Of a DNA stretch of 64,000 nt, positions 43,997-54,478 are shown piece by piece. The stretch comes from Littorina saxatilis (lineage: Eukaryota > Mollusca > Gastropoda > Littorinimorpha > Littorinidae): positions 17,964,873 through 18,028,872 of the forward strand of contig NC_090246.1 of NCBI RefSeq assembly GCF_037325665.1. The letters run 5' to 3'. The notes under the pieces are model-generated. The model searched no databases, was not told where the DNA came from, and saw only the letters and a list, made by a program, of their open reading frames with translations. A program made the position numbers and the translations under genes. Within the stretch, counting starts at the first letter, position 1; each line of letters begins with the position of its first letter.

Positions 43997-44542
43997 ATGA
44001 CCAGACTAAAAACAAAGGATCAGAAACCATCCACAGCAGTACGCATAGTTTTTAAAGCTGCAGTCCTTCCCGAGTGTATCGTACTCGAGGGGGAGATATA
44101 TGGTGTAGAACCATACTCAATGCCAGCCAGACGATGTGGCAAGTGCCAAAGACTAGGCCATCTGAAGTTTCAATGCCGGAGCAAGAAACCCACCTGCGCC
44201 CGGTGTGGTACCCTCGGTCACGAGGGTAAAGACTGTGTGAGAGACAGACACTGTATCAACTGTCAAGGAGAACACTCTTCCGCCTATCAGGGTTGCCCCG
44301 AAATTAGGCTGAGAGTTGAGGCAAACAGAATAAGGGCCTCCTCCTATATCCCGTACGCTGAGGCTCTGCTAAGAGCCCGTAAGCAGAAGGAACAAAAACT
44401 AGTAAAACAGCAAGGTCCGACCCTCCCCTCGGAGAAGAGAGATGACTACTGGCGGGCGCCTGTCACTCGAGCCTCCACACCGCGCGAGGGCTACGCCTTC
44501 GCTGCGAAACGCGGCCAGGCGATATACCACGCCCCCTACTAG
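43997..44542 (+). CDS. LINE ORF1, CCHC zinc-knuckle part
   Basis: Continues ORF1 with three Cys/His knuckles: CGKCQRLGHLKFQC, CARCGTLGHEGKDC and the variant CINCQGEHSSAYQGC. These bind nucleic acid in gag-like ORF1 proteins. The motif YWRAPVTRASTPREGYAFAA follows, which is also preserved in the minus-strand copy at about 33.8 kb. The frame stops at 44542, and further ORF1 sequence resumes downstream. Confidence 0.82.
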   Translation: MTRLKTKDQKPSTAVRIVFKAAVLPECIVLEGEIYGVEPYSMPARRCGKCQRLGHLKFQCRSKKPTCARCGTLGHEGKDCVRDRHCINCQGEHSSAYQGCPEIRLRVEANRIRASSYIPYAEALLRARKQKEQKLVKQQGPTLPSEKRDDYWRAPVTRASTPREGYAFAAKRGQAIYHAPY

Positions 44543-44894
44543 AGTCGATAGGCGGTGAGACGGCGATACCGCCTTTCTCCCAACGGCCGCGCCCCCGACC
44601 TAAACCCAGAACCCTTATTAGCCAAACATCAAACAAAAGCACCCGAAAGACACACACACACAGACAGAACAGTACACCAATACAGAACCAACACAAACAC
44701 TCCCGTACACGGAGACGCAGAAAGACGACCTCACTACACAAATACTCACTAGGGTCATGAAAGAAGTGGAGGAGGGGATACTTAGCAAGATCCAAGCAGA
44801 GAGACGTAAAGCAGAAGAAGAATTAGCGCAGACACTCATACAGAAAATCTACACCACAAAGAAACACGTCCCACAAGAGTAACTCCAAGCATTC

Positions 44895-45104
44895 TTGGAA
44901 CAAACTTTGATTTTTATGATGCAGGCAAAACAACAACAAAACCCAAACGCACTGATAGACTCACTAACCACAATCTACAACTCCATCACAAAGCTAAATA
45001 TCACCCCTATCAAACCTGATGACACAATGTTGGCCCTAGGATCGCTGGCTGGGGCAAGAGATCTGACAATAAAGGAAATCTTACAGTACAAAATGACCCT
45101 ATAA
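44895..45104 (+). CDS. LINE ORF1, C-terminal part
   Basis: 69 residues, ending LGSLAGARDLTIKEILQYKM and TL. The same ending is readable in the minus-strand copy (ARDLTIKEI), so it is genuine ORF1 sequence and not a chance frame. Its TAA (45102-45104) overlaps the ORF2 ATG (45104-45106) as TAATG, a layout that in other LINEs supports translation of ORF2 by termination and re-initiation. Confidence 0.75.
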   Translation: MEQTLIFMMQAKQQQNPNALIDSLTTIYNSITKLNITPIKPDDTMLALGSLAGARDLTIKEILQYKMTL

Positions 45105-46597
45105 TGGAGCACACCAGATTCCAAGTTTTAACCGTCTTATTTTTAACATCCCTAATTCACCTTTCAATGGAAGGACTAGGCACAGGAACAAATCAAAACC
45201 TGAGAATCATGCAGTGGAACTGCAGAAGCATCAATACTACAATCAGTTATCTGAAAGACTTTCTATATAATGAATCATGTGATATATTGGCCCTACAGTC
45301 AACCAATGTCCACTACAGCAAATTACCCAAACTAGATGGCTTTTATTACCCACCAGTAATTGACATTAAAAACAAAGGGAAATTAATAAAGGTCGCCACT
45401 TATATTAGATGTGGACTATCCTATGACGTCGAGACTTCACCAGTCTCATTAGAAGAAAATGTATGGTCCTGCCTGGTTCAGGTGCATATGAAAGGCAGCA
45501 AAAACCTAAATGTTTTAAATATTTATTATCCTACAGGCTGTGCGAAGAGTGGTCGAGCCGCTTGGATCAGTAACATCTCTCACACAAACAAAAACTGGCT
45601 GATAGCTGGAGACTTCAATGACAGGCACGTAATGTGGGAACGAGATTACCCCCCAGGGAAAAAAAGCTACCTAGCAGACTGTATTGTGGACTCGGGCTTT
45701 CAACTGTTAAACGACGGGGAGATAACTAATTCGGCGATTGATCTGACTCTCATTAGCAATTCCCTATTCTTGCAGACAGACTGGCATGTCTTCCCTGACA
45801 CGCTTCACTCGGACCACATAGTCATCTTAACCTCGATTCATAGCTCCGAACCAGACAAAATAAACACCCTCCCACAACAACCATATTCCTATAATAAAGC
45901 CGACTGGCAACATTTCCAACAAGTATTGAGTGAAACTAAATTGGAAGACGTTAAAAACGAAGACATTAACATTTTTTATGAAAACATACGGACTAAAGTA
46001 TTAACAGCAGTCGACCTATGTATTCCAAAGAAGAAGGTAAATAAAGTTTTTAACGAAGCTAAGGTATCTTCGTGGTGGAACGAAGAATGCAGCAAAGTGG
46101 TAGAGGCTAAGAGAGCACGCATTAAGGCCTTTTCACGAAACCAGAACAGTATAAATTATAACCTCATGAAAGAGGCGGAGAGTACGTGTGCCCTGACCAT
46201 AGCTAAAGCTAAACTGTCCCATTGGGAGGAGTTTGTAGACTCATCCGTCAAAGATTATAAGGATTCTGGTAAAGTTTGGAAAAAATTAAAACGTCATAAG
46301 AGGCGTACTAGACTACCGGAGAAACCCCTGACTGTAAACGGAACTAAAACAGCTACCGATTTAGACAAGGCAAATGTGTTAGCAGAGACTTTTTCTAAAG
46401 CCAGCCAATCAGCCCACCTAAATCCGGATGATTTATTTTTCCGCACACAAATGGAGGAGGAATTCAGCGATCCCCCCAGTGACAACTCCAATCCTATAAA
46501 TAGTCCCATTACGTCAAGGGAGTGTGGCAGGGCAATAAAAGAAATAAAGGATGTTAAAAAAAAGCTTCAGGAGCAGATATTATTTCCTACAGATTAA
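45104..46597 (+). CDS. LINE ORF2, endonuclease and linker
   Basis: 497 residues. The N-terminal APE-like endonuclease shows MQWNCRSINTT (catalytic Asn), CDILALQSTNVHY, WLIAGDFNDRHVMW (the GDFN catalytic core), IDLTLISNSL and HSDHIVILTS (terminal catalytic SDH). It nicks the target DNA in intact elements. An expected catalytic Glu lies where LQS stands (usually QE), so activity is doubtful. The linker contains the usual WWNEEC motif. The frame is lost at about 46560, just before the RT domain (IKEIKDVKKK). Confidence 0.85.
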   Translation: MEHTRFQVLTVLFLTSLIHLSMEGLGTGTNQNLRIMQWNCRSINTTISYLKDFLYNESCDILALQSTNVHYSKLPKLDGFYYPPVIDIKNKGKLIKVATYIRCGLSYDVETSPVSLEENVWSCLVQVHMKGSKNLNVLNIYYPTGCAKSGRAAWISNISHTNKNWLIAGDFNDRHVMWERDYPPGKKSYLADCIVDSGFQLLNDGEITNSAIDLTLISNSLFLQTDWHVFPDTLHSDHIVILTSIHSSEPDKINTLPQQPYSYNKADWQHFQQVLSETKLEDVKNEDINIFYENIRTKVLTAVDLCIPKKKVNKVFNEAKVSSWWNEECSKVVEAKRARIKAFSRNQNSINYNLMKEAESTCALTIAKAKLSHWEEFVDSSVKDYKDSGKVWKKLKRHKRRTRLPEKPLTVNGTKTATDLDKANVLAETFSKASQSAHLNPDDLFFRTQMEEEFSDPPSDNSNPINSPITSRECGRAIKEIKDVKKKLQEQILFPTD

Positions 46598-46732
46598 TAT
46601 GTAAGATTTCCACAACCGTTTATTAACATTTTAGCAGATTTTTATAACTTTATCTGGATTAAAAACACTATTCCCCAAGCCTGGAAACACGCACAGGTCG
46701 TAGCTATTCATAAACAAGGTAAACCTAAGGAT

Positions 46733-48526
46733 GTGCCAGGTAGTTACCGCCCCATATCATTAACTCCCCACCTAGGTAAACTGTATGAAAAAGTTATAAA
46801 AGAAAGATTAGAGTTTTACCTGGATAAACATAAAATCATCCCCTCATGTCAGGCGGGCTTCAGGAAAGGCCGATCCTGTACAGACCATATTGTCAAACTA
46901 GTGGAAACTATGAAAAAAGCATTAGTGCATAAAAGCCACGCCCTTCTTGCCACCTTCTTTGACATACAAAAAGCTTATGACTCAGTGTGGCACGCTCGCC
47001 TCCTAACTAAATTACAGCGTATTGGTGTCACCGGGCGCCTGTACCACTTCATAAAGAGTTTTATCTCTGATACATCAGCCCCACAGAAGATAGATATGGG
47101 GGTGCCCCAGGGTAGTGTGATTGCCCCAACTTTATTCATGATAATGTTACACGACATAGATCTTGTGGACGTGGGAGGAGCCACCATTATGCTATATGCC
47201 GATGACTTAGCCCTGGTTGACAACACAAAACCACGTATCCTAAGTAATAAAAAACCAAATATGACCCCCTATCAAACTAAAATAGATAACCTGGTAGAGT
47301 ACATGAACCTAAACGGATTCCTACTGGCAGCAGAAAAAACGGTCTTTATGGTAGTCTCAAGGCAACAAAAACTGGATAAATGTAAATTAAACATAGGCGA
47401 AACAATCCTATCCCCCAGTAAACAGGTGAAATTCCTAGGCGTCATTATCGAGCGGAACCTATGCTGGTCACCCCACATTCTACACCTAGTAAATAAGGCG
47501 AATAAAACAATCAGCCTAATCAAACTTTTAAGAGCAGAGCCGTGGGCTTGTGGCAAAAAGATCATGACAGACATAGTTAGAGCCCTCGTCAGGTCTAGGC
47601 TCACTTATGGCCAGGAGGCTTTCTTCACGGCACCGAAATCTGTTTTAAAAAAACTAGATACAGTAGAACTAAAGGCACTGAAACTGGCCCTCAGCACATG
47701 TAAACACGCTAAAAACAAACTTGTTTACAAAGAGGTAGGCTGGACAACACTACAAGAAGAAAGGACACTGCGCGCCGCTCAATACGGTGTGCGCTCATAC
47801 ACCACTGACAACCCCACAAGTGAAGTCGTACGAGAATCCTTCTCCAAAAACACTCGTATTCACATGGACACACTAAAAGAAAAAACTAAAACCATCTATG
47901 ATAAGACCACACCTCTATGTGATTTTGTTAAACCACTACTTACTGGTAGTAACATCACCCCGGAAAACATAGTAAAACAAAACCCACAGGTATACCCCCC
48001 CTGGTTACTGGAGGCCCCAATTATAACAGACTCCCTTCACCCAACAGCCACTAAAGCAGACAACCCCCTTTTATTAAAGTCACTAGCCCAACAAGAACTC
48101 AAAACAACATATGCTAACTATCTACAGATTTACACAGACGGATCTAAATTACAGGACGGCACCGTCGGGTGTGCCTTTGTTATACCCCACATAAAGATCA
48201 TTAAACATTATAAATTGAACCCCAACATCTCAATCTTTTCTGCAGAACTATTCGCCATCATTATGGCACTTACGTTTGTTAAGGATTTACATAACAAACC
48301 AGTTGCCGCAGTGATTTGCACCGATTCCAAATCGTCTTTACAAGCCATGCAAGGAAAAACTAACAACCGTCTAGAACTCCAAAACGAAGCACTCTTCCTA
48401 TCACATCAAATTATAACAGCTGGGACAGACCTGAGATTCCTATACGTTCCGTCCCATACGGGCATAAGAGGAAATGATTTAGCCGACCAGGCAGCCAAAA
48501 CAGCTACGTACAGAGCTACCGGATGA
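46733..48526 (+). CDS. LINE ORF2, reverse transcriptase and RNase H
   Basis: 597 residues. RT motifs: GSYRPISLTPHLGKLYEKVI, QAGFRKGRSCTDH, LLATFFDIQKAYDSVWH, MGVPQGSVIAPTLF, MLYADDLALVD (YADD catalytic box) and VKFLGVIIERNLCWSPH. The RNase H domain at the C-terminus has IYTDGSKLQDG (Asp), FSAELFAIIMAL (Glu), VICTDSKSSLQAM (Asp) and VPSHTGIRGNDLADQAAK (last Asp). RNase H in a LINE indicates the I group. All catalytic residues are in place, although the protein is separated from its endonuclease by frame changes. Confidence 0.9.
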   Translation: MPGSYRPISLTPHLGKLYEKVIKERLEFYLDKHKIIPSCQAGFRKGRSCTDHIVKLVETMKKALVHKSHALLATFFDIQKAYDSVWHARLLTKLQRIGVTGRLYHFIKSFISDTSAPQKIDMGVPQGSVIAPTLFMIMLHDIDLVDVGGATIMLYADDLALVDNTKPRILSNKKPNMTPYQTKIDNLVEYMNLNGFLLAAEKTVFMVVSRQQKLDKCKLNIGETILSPSKQVKFLGVIIERNLCWSPHILHLVNKANKTISLIKLLRAEPWACGKKIMTDIVRALVRSRLTYGQEAFFTAPKSVLKKLDTVELKALKLALSTCKHAKNKLVYKEVGWTTLQEERTLRAAQYGVRSYTTDNPTSEVVRESFSKNTRIHMDTLKEKTKTIYDKTTPLCDFVKPLLTGSNITPENIVKQNPQVYPPWLLEAPIITDSLHPTATKADNPLLLKSLAQQELKTTYANYLQIYTDGSKLQDGTVGCAFVIPHIKIIKHYKLNPNISIFSAELFAIIMALTFVKDLHNKPVAAVICTDSKSSLQAMQGKTNNRLELQNEALFLSHQIITAGTDLRFLYVPSHTGIRGNDLADQAAKTATYRATG

Positions 48527-48654
48527 CTTTATCATCAACATTAAATTTTCCAAATCTGAAGCCTACGCTAAAATAAGAAATACTTTTTTTTGGCGGCCTC
48601 GCGAGTCAGCCTGACGGGAGATCATTTCCCCCCCTCCCTCCCGGCCTCCTGAGA

Positions 48655-48915
48655 ATGTTCCACAGAACCCGCACCGAGGGCTGTATCCATAACCTCTTCC
48701 TGCACCACTGCGAGTGCGGAGAAGTTTTTAGCTTTGAACACATCTTTCATAACTGTGATTTTAACAAAGTAAATTTTAATGCCGTGCATGAATACCAACA
48801 CACCCACAAGCTCACACCAACACAATTTCTGCACCACCACACAGAACTAGGCTGGAAACACAGCTCCCTGCTTCTTAAGTGTATTTACAAGTCAAACATA
48901 GCTAGATGGTTTTAA
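48655..48915 (+). CDS. LINE ORF2, C-terminal Cys/His motif
   Basis: 86 residues with CECGEVFSFEHIFHNC, the CCHC-type motif that ends ORF2 in I/R1-group LINEs. It lies beyond a frame change from the RNase H domain. The ORF2 stop is at 48913-48915. Confidence 0.75.
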   Translation: MFHRTRTEGCIHNLFLHHCECGEVFSFEHIFHNCDFNKVNFNAVHEYQHTHKLTPTQFLHHHTELGWKHSSLLLKCIYKSNIARWF

Positions 48916-49320
48916 CCAGTGCAAATAATTTTAAGAGAACTCAATTTTTTCTCGGTATTGGGATGCTGTTTCCCAATACGGATACCTGCTTTTAACCGGT
49001 ATTAATCAAATGTGGCTCTGACTTTTATAACTTTTAAACATCAATTGGATGAAATAAACACTCGTTTTTATCGTCCCATGCCCCCAGAATATGTATGTGG
49101 ATCCCACCTATTTTCAGGTGATACAAAGTACTCGTCCTTATCCAATCTTAACAGATCCTCTTAAATATCTTATCACCCCCACTCCAGTCATCCTCCCTCT
49201 TTTGACCAGCCCTACCTTCTTTTTTTATTTTTTATTTTTTTTAAATTTTTTTTATCGTATAAACTAATTCATGTCCAATATAGGCAATTAAGACCTGACG
49301 GACAATAAGCCCCTTAAATT

Positions 49321-50640
49321 TCTTCTTCCCGTGGCGAACCGCTCTGGGCAACTCGTCTCTGGTTTCCCTTCATGCAGCGTGTAGGGCTGGGATAAGCTGC
49401 AGTGGCCAGTGTGTCGTCGGTCCTGCTGAAGTGAGCGGAGCATTATACAACGTCGTCGGACTGAACTTCAAAACAGATAGACAGCTAACGTTTCAAAATC
49501 AAGAATCACAAAAGCAATAAAGGTAAGTTTATGTAACGTATTTGCTCAGAGTTTAGCGTTTAAAAACTTGGAACATGGTGAGCAGAGAAACAAACAAAAA
49601 GAGAAGAAAGGAATAACACACACACACACACAGAAGTAACAGTTTCTAACCTTTCCGTCGGGCGTTGTACTGATGATAGTAACAGCTATTAGCTTAGGCA
49701 ATAAGGAATTTAATGCTGCAAATTTTAGGCAAAGCAAACCCTGTGGTTCAGAAGACGGGTTCCACAGTAAAGTTCAATATTAGCGTCAGAAACATTATTT
49801 GGGAGCGCTGTGGTGGCCGTTGTGGCCAGTCAAAGTAGTTGGTTGCTCGGTTTTGACTAACATGATTGGCCATAGTAAGGAACTTACTGCTCCACCGGTG
49901 TCGAACATTGCTGTGACCGTGCTGAAATAATTGACCGGACACATTTTGCGAATCTCGACGTTTATTGCCAACAAGAATCTGTAATGGTTGAAGTATCATG
50001 AATTATGACCAACTTGGCTACTAAGCAATAATTACACGCAATACATCAAAGAGGGGTTCTTATTGACGTTCAAAGCAGCTGTGCCAAAGCCAAAGACAAA
50101 AGCTAAGAAAGTGGCATAACAAACTGCGTGAGCGACATTGTGTTTTTTTGCATAACATAGAGTGATTTCTTTAACCATTTAACCGATTCCTTAACATTCA
50201 AAAATACAAAACTAAGTATCAAAAAAGTCGAAAATCTCAAAACAGTTCTACTGCACCGGGGGTGCAAAAAAGAAACGCACCGGACATGTCACCGGATGTT
50301 TACCATCGCGCCAGCCTGTGAACATGGCCTGTGAATTGCTAAAGAGCACGCCTTCGCGGTCTGAAGACTGTAAGTATATTACTGGGTTTTACTATAGAAA
50401 TGTATTATGTATGACATTAAAAGAATGTACAAGTCCTTATGTAATGAATGTATTCTTTATCCTGATATGGTCGGATGGATTAAATGTGATCGATGCATGC
50501 CGTTGCTTTGATCGCAACTTGTGTACGATAGCAGGATAGCACGTGTACTTTTTCAAAGAGAAAAGGCCATTCAGACATAAAGATTCAGGCAGGGAATAAT
50601 GTATCTGCTTTGTAAGCTTACTTCTGGAATATACCACTAA
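49321..50640. other. Unassigned non-coding stretch
   Basis: No gene supported. The phrase cagatagacagctaacgttt near 49472 resembles words around 23405 (cagatagactgataacgttc), hinting at a shared old repeat. Confidence 0.4.
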
Positions 50641-50879
50641 GGCCAAAAAAAAAAATGTCTGTTTAGGGTAACCCGACCGACCCTATCGATTTGGCGCCGA
50701 CCCAAAAACTTTTTTTTGATTTCAAAAAAAAAAAAAAAAAAAAGAGGTGAAAATGCTAAAAAGAGACATTTGGCGTTTCTTTCTCTCCCTTTCTCTCTGT
50801 TTTATTTATACGTTAGTTTTGAAACATGTATTCATCAAATATAAGAAGTGAATGTTCAGCCAACATAGCATTTACACAC

Positions 50880-50914
<35 letters not shown>

Positions 50915-50980
50915 TTACCTACCTACCGACCCTACTTTTTTTGGTCATGTTACCCTAAACAGACAATTTTTTTTTGGCCT
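50641..50980. mobile_element. Palindromic MITE-like element
   Basis: Ends read ggccaaaaaaaaaaatgtct then gtttagggtaac on the left and gttaccctaaacagacaatt then tttttttggcc on the right. Two poly-A runs lie inside (about 50725-50744 and 50881-50911). Its plan matches the element at 25611: AGGCC, poly-A, a specific 14-18-bp stem ending GGTAAC. Confidence 0.8.
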
Positions 50981-51216
50981 AATCGTACGTGTTCAATGTC
51001 TGAAAAATGTACTCTATGTGTTTCTGCACTGCTAGATCTGCGCAGTCTGTGGAAAAAAGTATGGGAAGCCATTTGTGTCAAAACAAGCTCGAATGTTAAC
51101 ATTTCTCTATTGTTTTTTGTTTTTACAAATTCGGCGAATTTTCTTAAACAAAACCGTTAAAGTCATAAATGACTATCAGAATATGTCTGCAAATGCTTAT
51201 GTGTGCGCGCATGCGT

Positions 51217-51219
<3 letters not shown>

Positions 51220-51274
<55 letters not shown>
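51220..51274. repeat. GA microsatellite
   Basis: A GA run of about 54 bp just upstream of the transposase-like gene. Confidence 0.9.
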
Positions 51275-51275
<1 letters not shown>

Positions 51276-51395
51276 ATCTGCTGTCACATTGTTTTTCACA
51301 ACATAGGAAAAGGTGTTTTAATTGTCTATGTTGTCACTTTTGGATTGCAGAGACGCCATGTGAAACTCTACAAATAAACAGGAACTAAGCAAAGC

Positions 51396-53339
51396 ATGTC
51401 AAGAAAGTATCAACGCCTTGATCATTTCAGTAAATATGGAAAACCTGCTAAGAAAAAGGTGGTTATTGACCGGAATTTATGTGCGTTGTGTCAAATTAGT
51501 TCAAAAGAGCCACTCATTTGCCCAGCTAAGAAGGACGGTGTAGGTTACAAATATGTGGCTGAAAACCTCACACAATTTCAAAGTCTTGGAGAGTTACCGA
51601 TCCCTGTATCACTGGAACTATTGGACGAAGGACATGGACTGGAGAATGCTTTTAAAGCGCATAGTGCTTCGTGGCATAAGTCTTGCAGAACGAAAGTAAG
51701 TAGCACTGTTCTCACATGGAAAAGAAAACAGGATGAAGTATCGGTGAGTCCTGCTAAAACTCGGAAGTCGACTGTTTCTTCTGACTGTATCAACAATGTG
51801 TGCTTTTTCTGCGATGAACCACCCGGAAGTGCAGGGTTTCATAGCGTGTCCACAATTCCAGTGGATACCAAAGTCCGTAACCATGCTAAACTTATCAATG
51901 ACCAGCTTGTCCTTAGGAAGCTTGCGCCTGGTGATATGGTAGCAACTGAAGCAAAATACCACAAGAAATGTATGAATGCCTTTTTCAGGCGAGAACCAAA
52001 GTTATATCTGGACAATGTGGAGGCAGATGGGAACCAGAGGATCAAAGATGTTGCTTTTGCAGAACTTGTTGCATACATTGAAGACTTCCGAGACAAGCCA
52101 GAAACAGCACCCTTTTTCACAATGTCACACATCTGCCAGCTGTACATCTCACGTTTAGCAGATCTTGGTTTGAAAGATTCCTATGTGCATACAACAAGAC
52201 TTCGAGAAAAGCTCCTATCAGCTGTGCCTGATCTTGTTTCAACCACGCAGGGTAAAGAGGCTGTCCTTGCATTTGATAGGGACATAGGATATACTCTTAA
52301 ATCAGCATGTAACACTGGTTCTGATATTCTTCAGCTTTCCAAAGCTGCTCAGATAGTGAGGAAAGAAATACTCAAGTCACAACAGGTCTTTCAAGGCAGC
52401 TTTAAAGACAGATGCCAAGAAGAATCAGTCCCATTGTCTTTAAACACGCTGGTTAGCTTCATATTGAAAGGACCAGCTGTTGTTGAGCAGCACCAACCCC
52501 ACAGTGACCCTCAGCAACAAGCTGTCTTGACAATTTCTCAATTGATTGCATTCAACTGTAAACAATCTTCAAAGACAGGATCTGTTCACAGGCGAAATCG
52601 GGAAAGGGAGACTCCGTTGCCTATATACATCAGCCTAAAAATACACGCTGACACTAGAAACAAAGATCTGGTGGAAACAATGCACACTCTTGGAATCGGA
52701 ATTTCGTATGCCCGGGTGCTTTGTATTTCTACAGAGGTAGCTAGCAAGGTATGTGCTAAGTTTGAAGAAGAAGCAGTTGTACCAACAAAGATGTTGAAAA
52801 ACGTCTTCACGATAGGAGCTGTGGATAACATTGACCACAACCCTTCTTCAACAACAGCTACACATTCTTTTCACGGCACCAGTATTTCGTTGATGCAACA
52901 CAGAGTGAGTGAATGCGAGGGTCAAGAACAAGCAGTCCCTCTCATTGGTGAGAAAAGCAACCAACCTCGAAGTATTCCTCTGCTTCCTGCTACATACACC
53001 AACGTCATGCCTGTACCTTGCACATCAGAAGAAAACTTTGCACCAAACGTCAAAGGACGTTGCAGACCCTGCGTCAGCAAAGAAATCGACGGCAAGGAAT
53101 CAGAATATGAGTGGCTGCGGCATGTTCATGCCTTTCTTGAGAGCAATCCAGCGAAAGAAAATGAAAACATTTCGTGGGCAGCATACCATGCATCACAGCT
53201 CAGAGCTGATGACAGGCCTGTGTCAAGGATAGGACTGATGCCCCTTCTGTCTGACAATGCACATTCGGTAGCTTTGATCCGCCATGTCATGGATCTCATC
53301 AAATGCGCAACTCAACACCTCAATCCATCACAATCTTAA
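51396..53339 (+). CDS. Large transposase-like protein, N-terminal and central part
   Basis: 647 residues from an ATG at 51396; a gattgcag acceptor-like site lies about 45 bp upstream. Two Cys/His clusters start the protein: CALC...WHKSC and CFFCDEP...YHKKC, each spanning about 60-80 residues and probably binding zinc. A helical middle follows, then LETMHTLGIGISYARVLCIS-like sequence (here LVETMHTLGIGISYARVLCI) and FTIGAVDNIDHNPSSTTATH, which I recall from a large family of uncharacterised, repeat-associated proteins of corals, molluscs and fish. VDNIDHN could supply the first acidic residue of a DDE/RNase-H-type nuclease (inference). The frame ends one base out of step with the next section at about 53300-53340. 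Confidence 0.75.
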   Translation: MSRKYQRLDHFSKYGKPAKKKVVIDRNLCALCQISSKEPLICPAKKDGVGYKYVAENLTQFQSLGELPIPVSLELLDEGHGLENAFKAHSASWHKSCRTKVSSTVLTWKRKQDEVSVSPAKTRKSTVSSDCINNVCFFCDEPPGSAGFHSVSTIPVDTKVRNHAKLINDQLVLRKLAPGDMVATEAKYHKKCMNAFFRREPKLYLDNVEADGNQRIKDVAFAELVAYIEDFRDKPETAPFFTMSHICQLYISRLADLGLKDSYVHTTRLREKLLSAVPDLVSTTQGKEAVLAFDRDIGYTLKSACNTGSDILQLSKAAQIVRKEILKSQQVFQGSFKDRCQEESVPLSLNTLVSFILKGPAVVEQHQPHSDPQQQAVLTISQLIAFNCKQSSKTGSVHRRNRERETPLPIYISLKIHADTRNKDLVETMHTLGIGISYARVLCISTEVASKVCAKFEEEAVVPTKMLKNVFTIGAVDNIDHNPSSTTATHSFHGTSISLMQHRVSECEGQEQAVPLIGEKSNQPRSIPLLPATYTNVMPVPCTSEENFAPNVKGRCRPCVSKEIDGKESEYEWLRHVHAFLESNPAKENENISWAAYHASQLRADDRPVSRIGLMPLLSDNAHSVALIRHVMDLIKCATQHLNPSQS

Positions 53340-54316
53340 CCATGGACCAGCCACTATTCGCAATCGCAAAAGAGATACAGTGGCAATGGCCGGCAGAGTA
53401 TGGTGAGCAGAACTATATCATCATGCTTGGTGGTCTCCATATTGAAATGGCTGCCTTCAAAACCATCGGCGATTGGTTGAAGGGTTCAGGGTGGGTCAGT
53501 GGGGTGGCAGACGCTGGTGTTCTTCTACCAGGTATTGCAGAGTCGTGTGTCAAAGTTACTCATCTGAAGAGATTTCTACACATCCATCGGATCACCGCAG
53601 TGGTTCTGCACATACTTCAGCAGCGAGCGTACATGAAGTTCAGACACCTGTCAGATCAAGTCATTACCTTTGAGGAGTGGCAGACAAACACTGCTGAAGA
53701 ACAACCACAGTTCAAATACTGGTCACTGGTGTTGGAATTTGAACTCTGCATTCTACAGCTGGTACAGTCAATCCGAATCGGAAACGTTCAGATGTATGTG
53801 CAATGTTTGACAGCACTCATCCCCTGGTTCTTTGCGCTTGACCATGTCAACTACTCACGCTGGTTGTCTGTACATATCCGTGACCTCACAGCCCTTGAGA
53901 CGACTCACCCGGATGTGTTCCGCCATTTCTGTGCTGGAGCATTCGTGGTCAGGAAAACAAAACGCAAGTTCTCTTCAATAGCCCTGGACCATGCCCATGA
54001 GCAGTGCAATGCCCAGATCAAAGGAGATGGTGGAGCGATAGGCCTTACGAACAATCCAAGTGCACTGAGACGCTGGATGATCGCTGGACCGGAGATATCA
54101 AGGATGGTGAAAGAATTCGAAGATCAAGTTTGTAGGAAAGACATGACCTGCAAGGATCACCATGAGCAGCAACCAAGTGTCCAAACCTCATTTGTCTCCC
54201 AGGTGAATGCACTAGTCAGCAAATTTGAGGAAATAGGGAACCCTTTTGAAGAAGACAGCAAGTACCTGTTTGCTCTGGACACCCGTGTGACTTGGAATAA
54301 AGGCCGTGAAAGGTGA
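53303..54316 (+). CDS. Large transposase-like protein, second part
   Basis: Continues the same protein in another frame. Family-type words include TMDQPLFAIAKEIQW, NYIIMLGGLHIEMAAFKTIG, LIPWFFALDHVNYSRWLSVH and FSSIALDHAHEQCNAQIKGD. Conserved acidic and His residues here (MDQP, GGLHIE, LDHAHEQ) would complete a DDE-like core (inference). It ends in VTWNKGRER and a stop that lies within or at the edge of a SINE-like insertion. One frame change separates it from the first part. Confidence 0.75.
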   Translation: MRNSTPQSITILTMDQPLFAIAKEIQWQWPAEYGEQNYIIMLGGLHIEMAAFKTIGDWLKGSGWVSGVADAGVLLPGIAESCVKVTHLKRFLHIHRITAVVLHILQQRAYMKFRHLSDQVITFEEWQTNTAEEQPQFKYWSLVLEFELCILQLVQSIRIGNVQMYVQCLTALIPWFFALDHVNYSRWLSVHIRDLTALETTHPDVFRHFCAGAFVVRKTKRKFSSIALDHAHEQCNAQIKGDGGAIGLTNNPSALRRWMIAGPEISRMVKEFEDQVCRKDMTCKDHHEQQPSVQTSFVSQVNALVSKFEEIGNPFEEDSKYLFALDTRVTWNKGRER

Positions 54317-54478
54317 ATGCTCGCCCTAATAGGCTTGAGGTTTGCTGGCCGATGTGAATGCGTGATATATTGTGTAAAAAATTCCATCTCACACGGCAGA
54401 AATTAATATGTAAAGCGCATTGAGCATATATATGATTATGCGCTATAGCAAATGTCCATTATTATTAGTATTATTAAG
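54289..54478 (+). mobile_element. SINE-like insertion inside the transposase-like gene
   Basis: Sequence aaggtgaatgctcgccctaa then taggc, through gtgatatattgtgtaaaaaa, tgtaaagcgcattgagcata and tgattatgcgctatagcaaa to (tta)n is a common snail retroposed tail. A related 3' end lies at 63944-64000. The left limit is uncertain (54289-54313). Its ends coincide with GT (54313) and AG (54477-54478), so splicing could remove it. Confidence 0.7.

Larger units (their letters stand above)
42230..49320 (+). mobile_element. Long LINE of the I/Nimb type, decayed
   Basis: An almost complete non-LTR retrotransposon: pyrimidine-rich probable 5' UTR (about 42230-42996), ORF1 with CCHC knuckles (42997-45104), ORF2 with endonuclease, reverse transcriptase, RNase H and a terminal Cys/His motif (45104-48915), and a 3' UTR ending near gacggacaataagcccctta. 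APE, RT and RNase H in one ORF2 place it in the I group; Nimb elements of snails such as Biomphalaria nimbus fit best (inference). At least two frame changes in ORF1 and three in ORF2 make it non-autonomous. The exact 5' and 3' boundaries are estimates. Confidence 0.85.
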
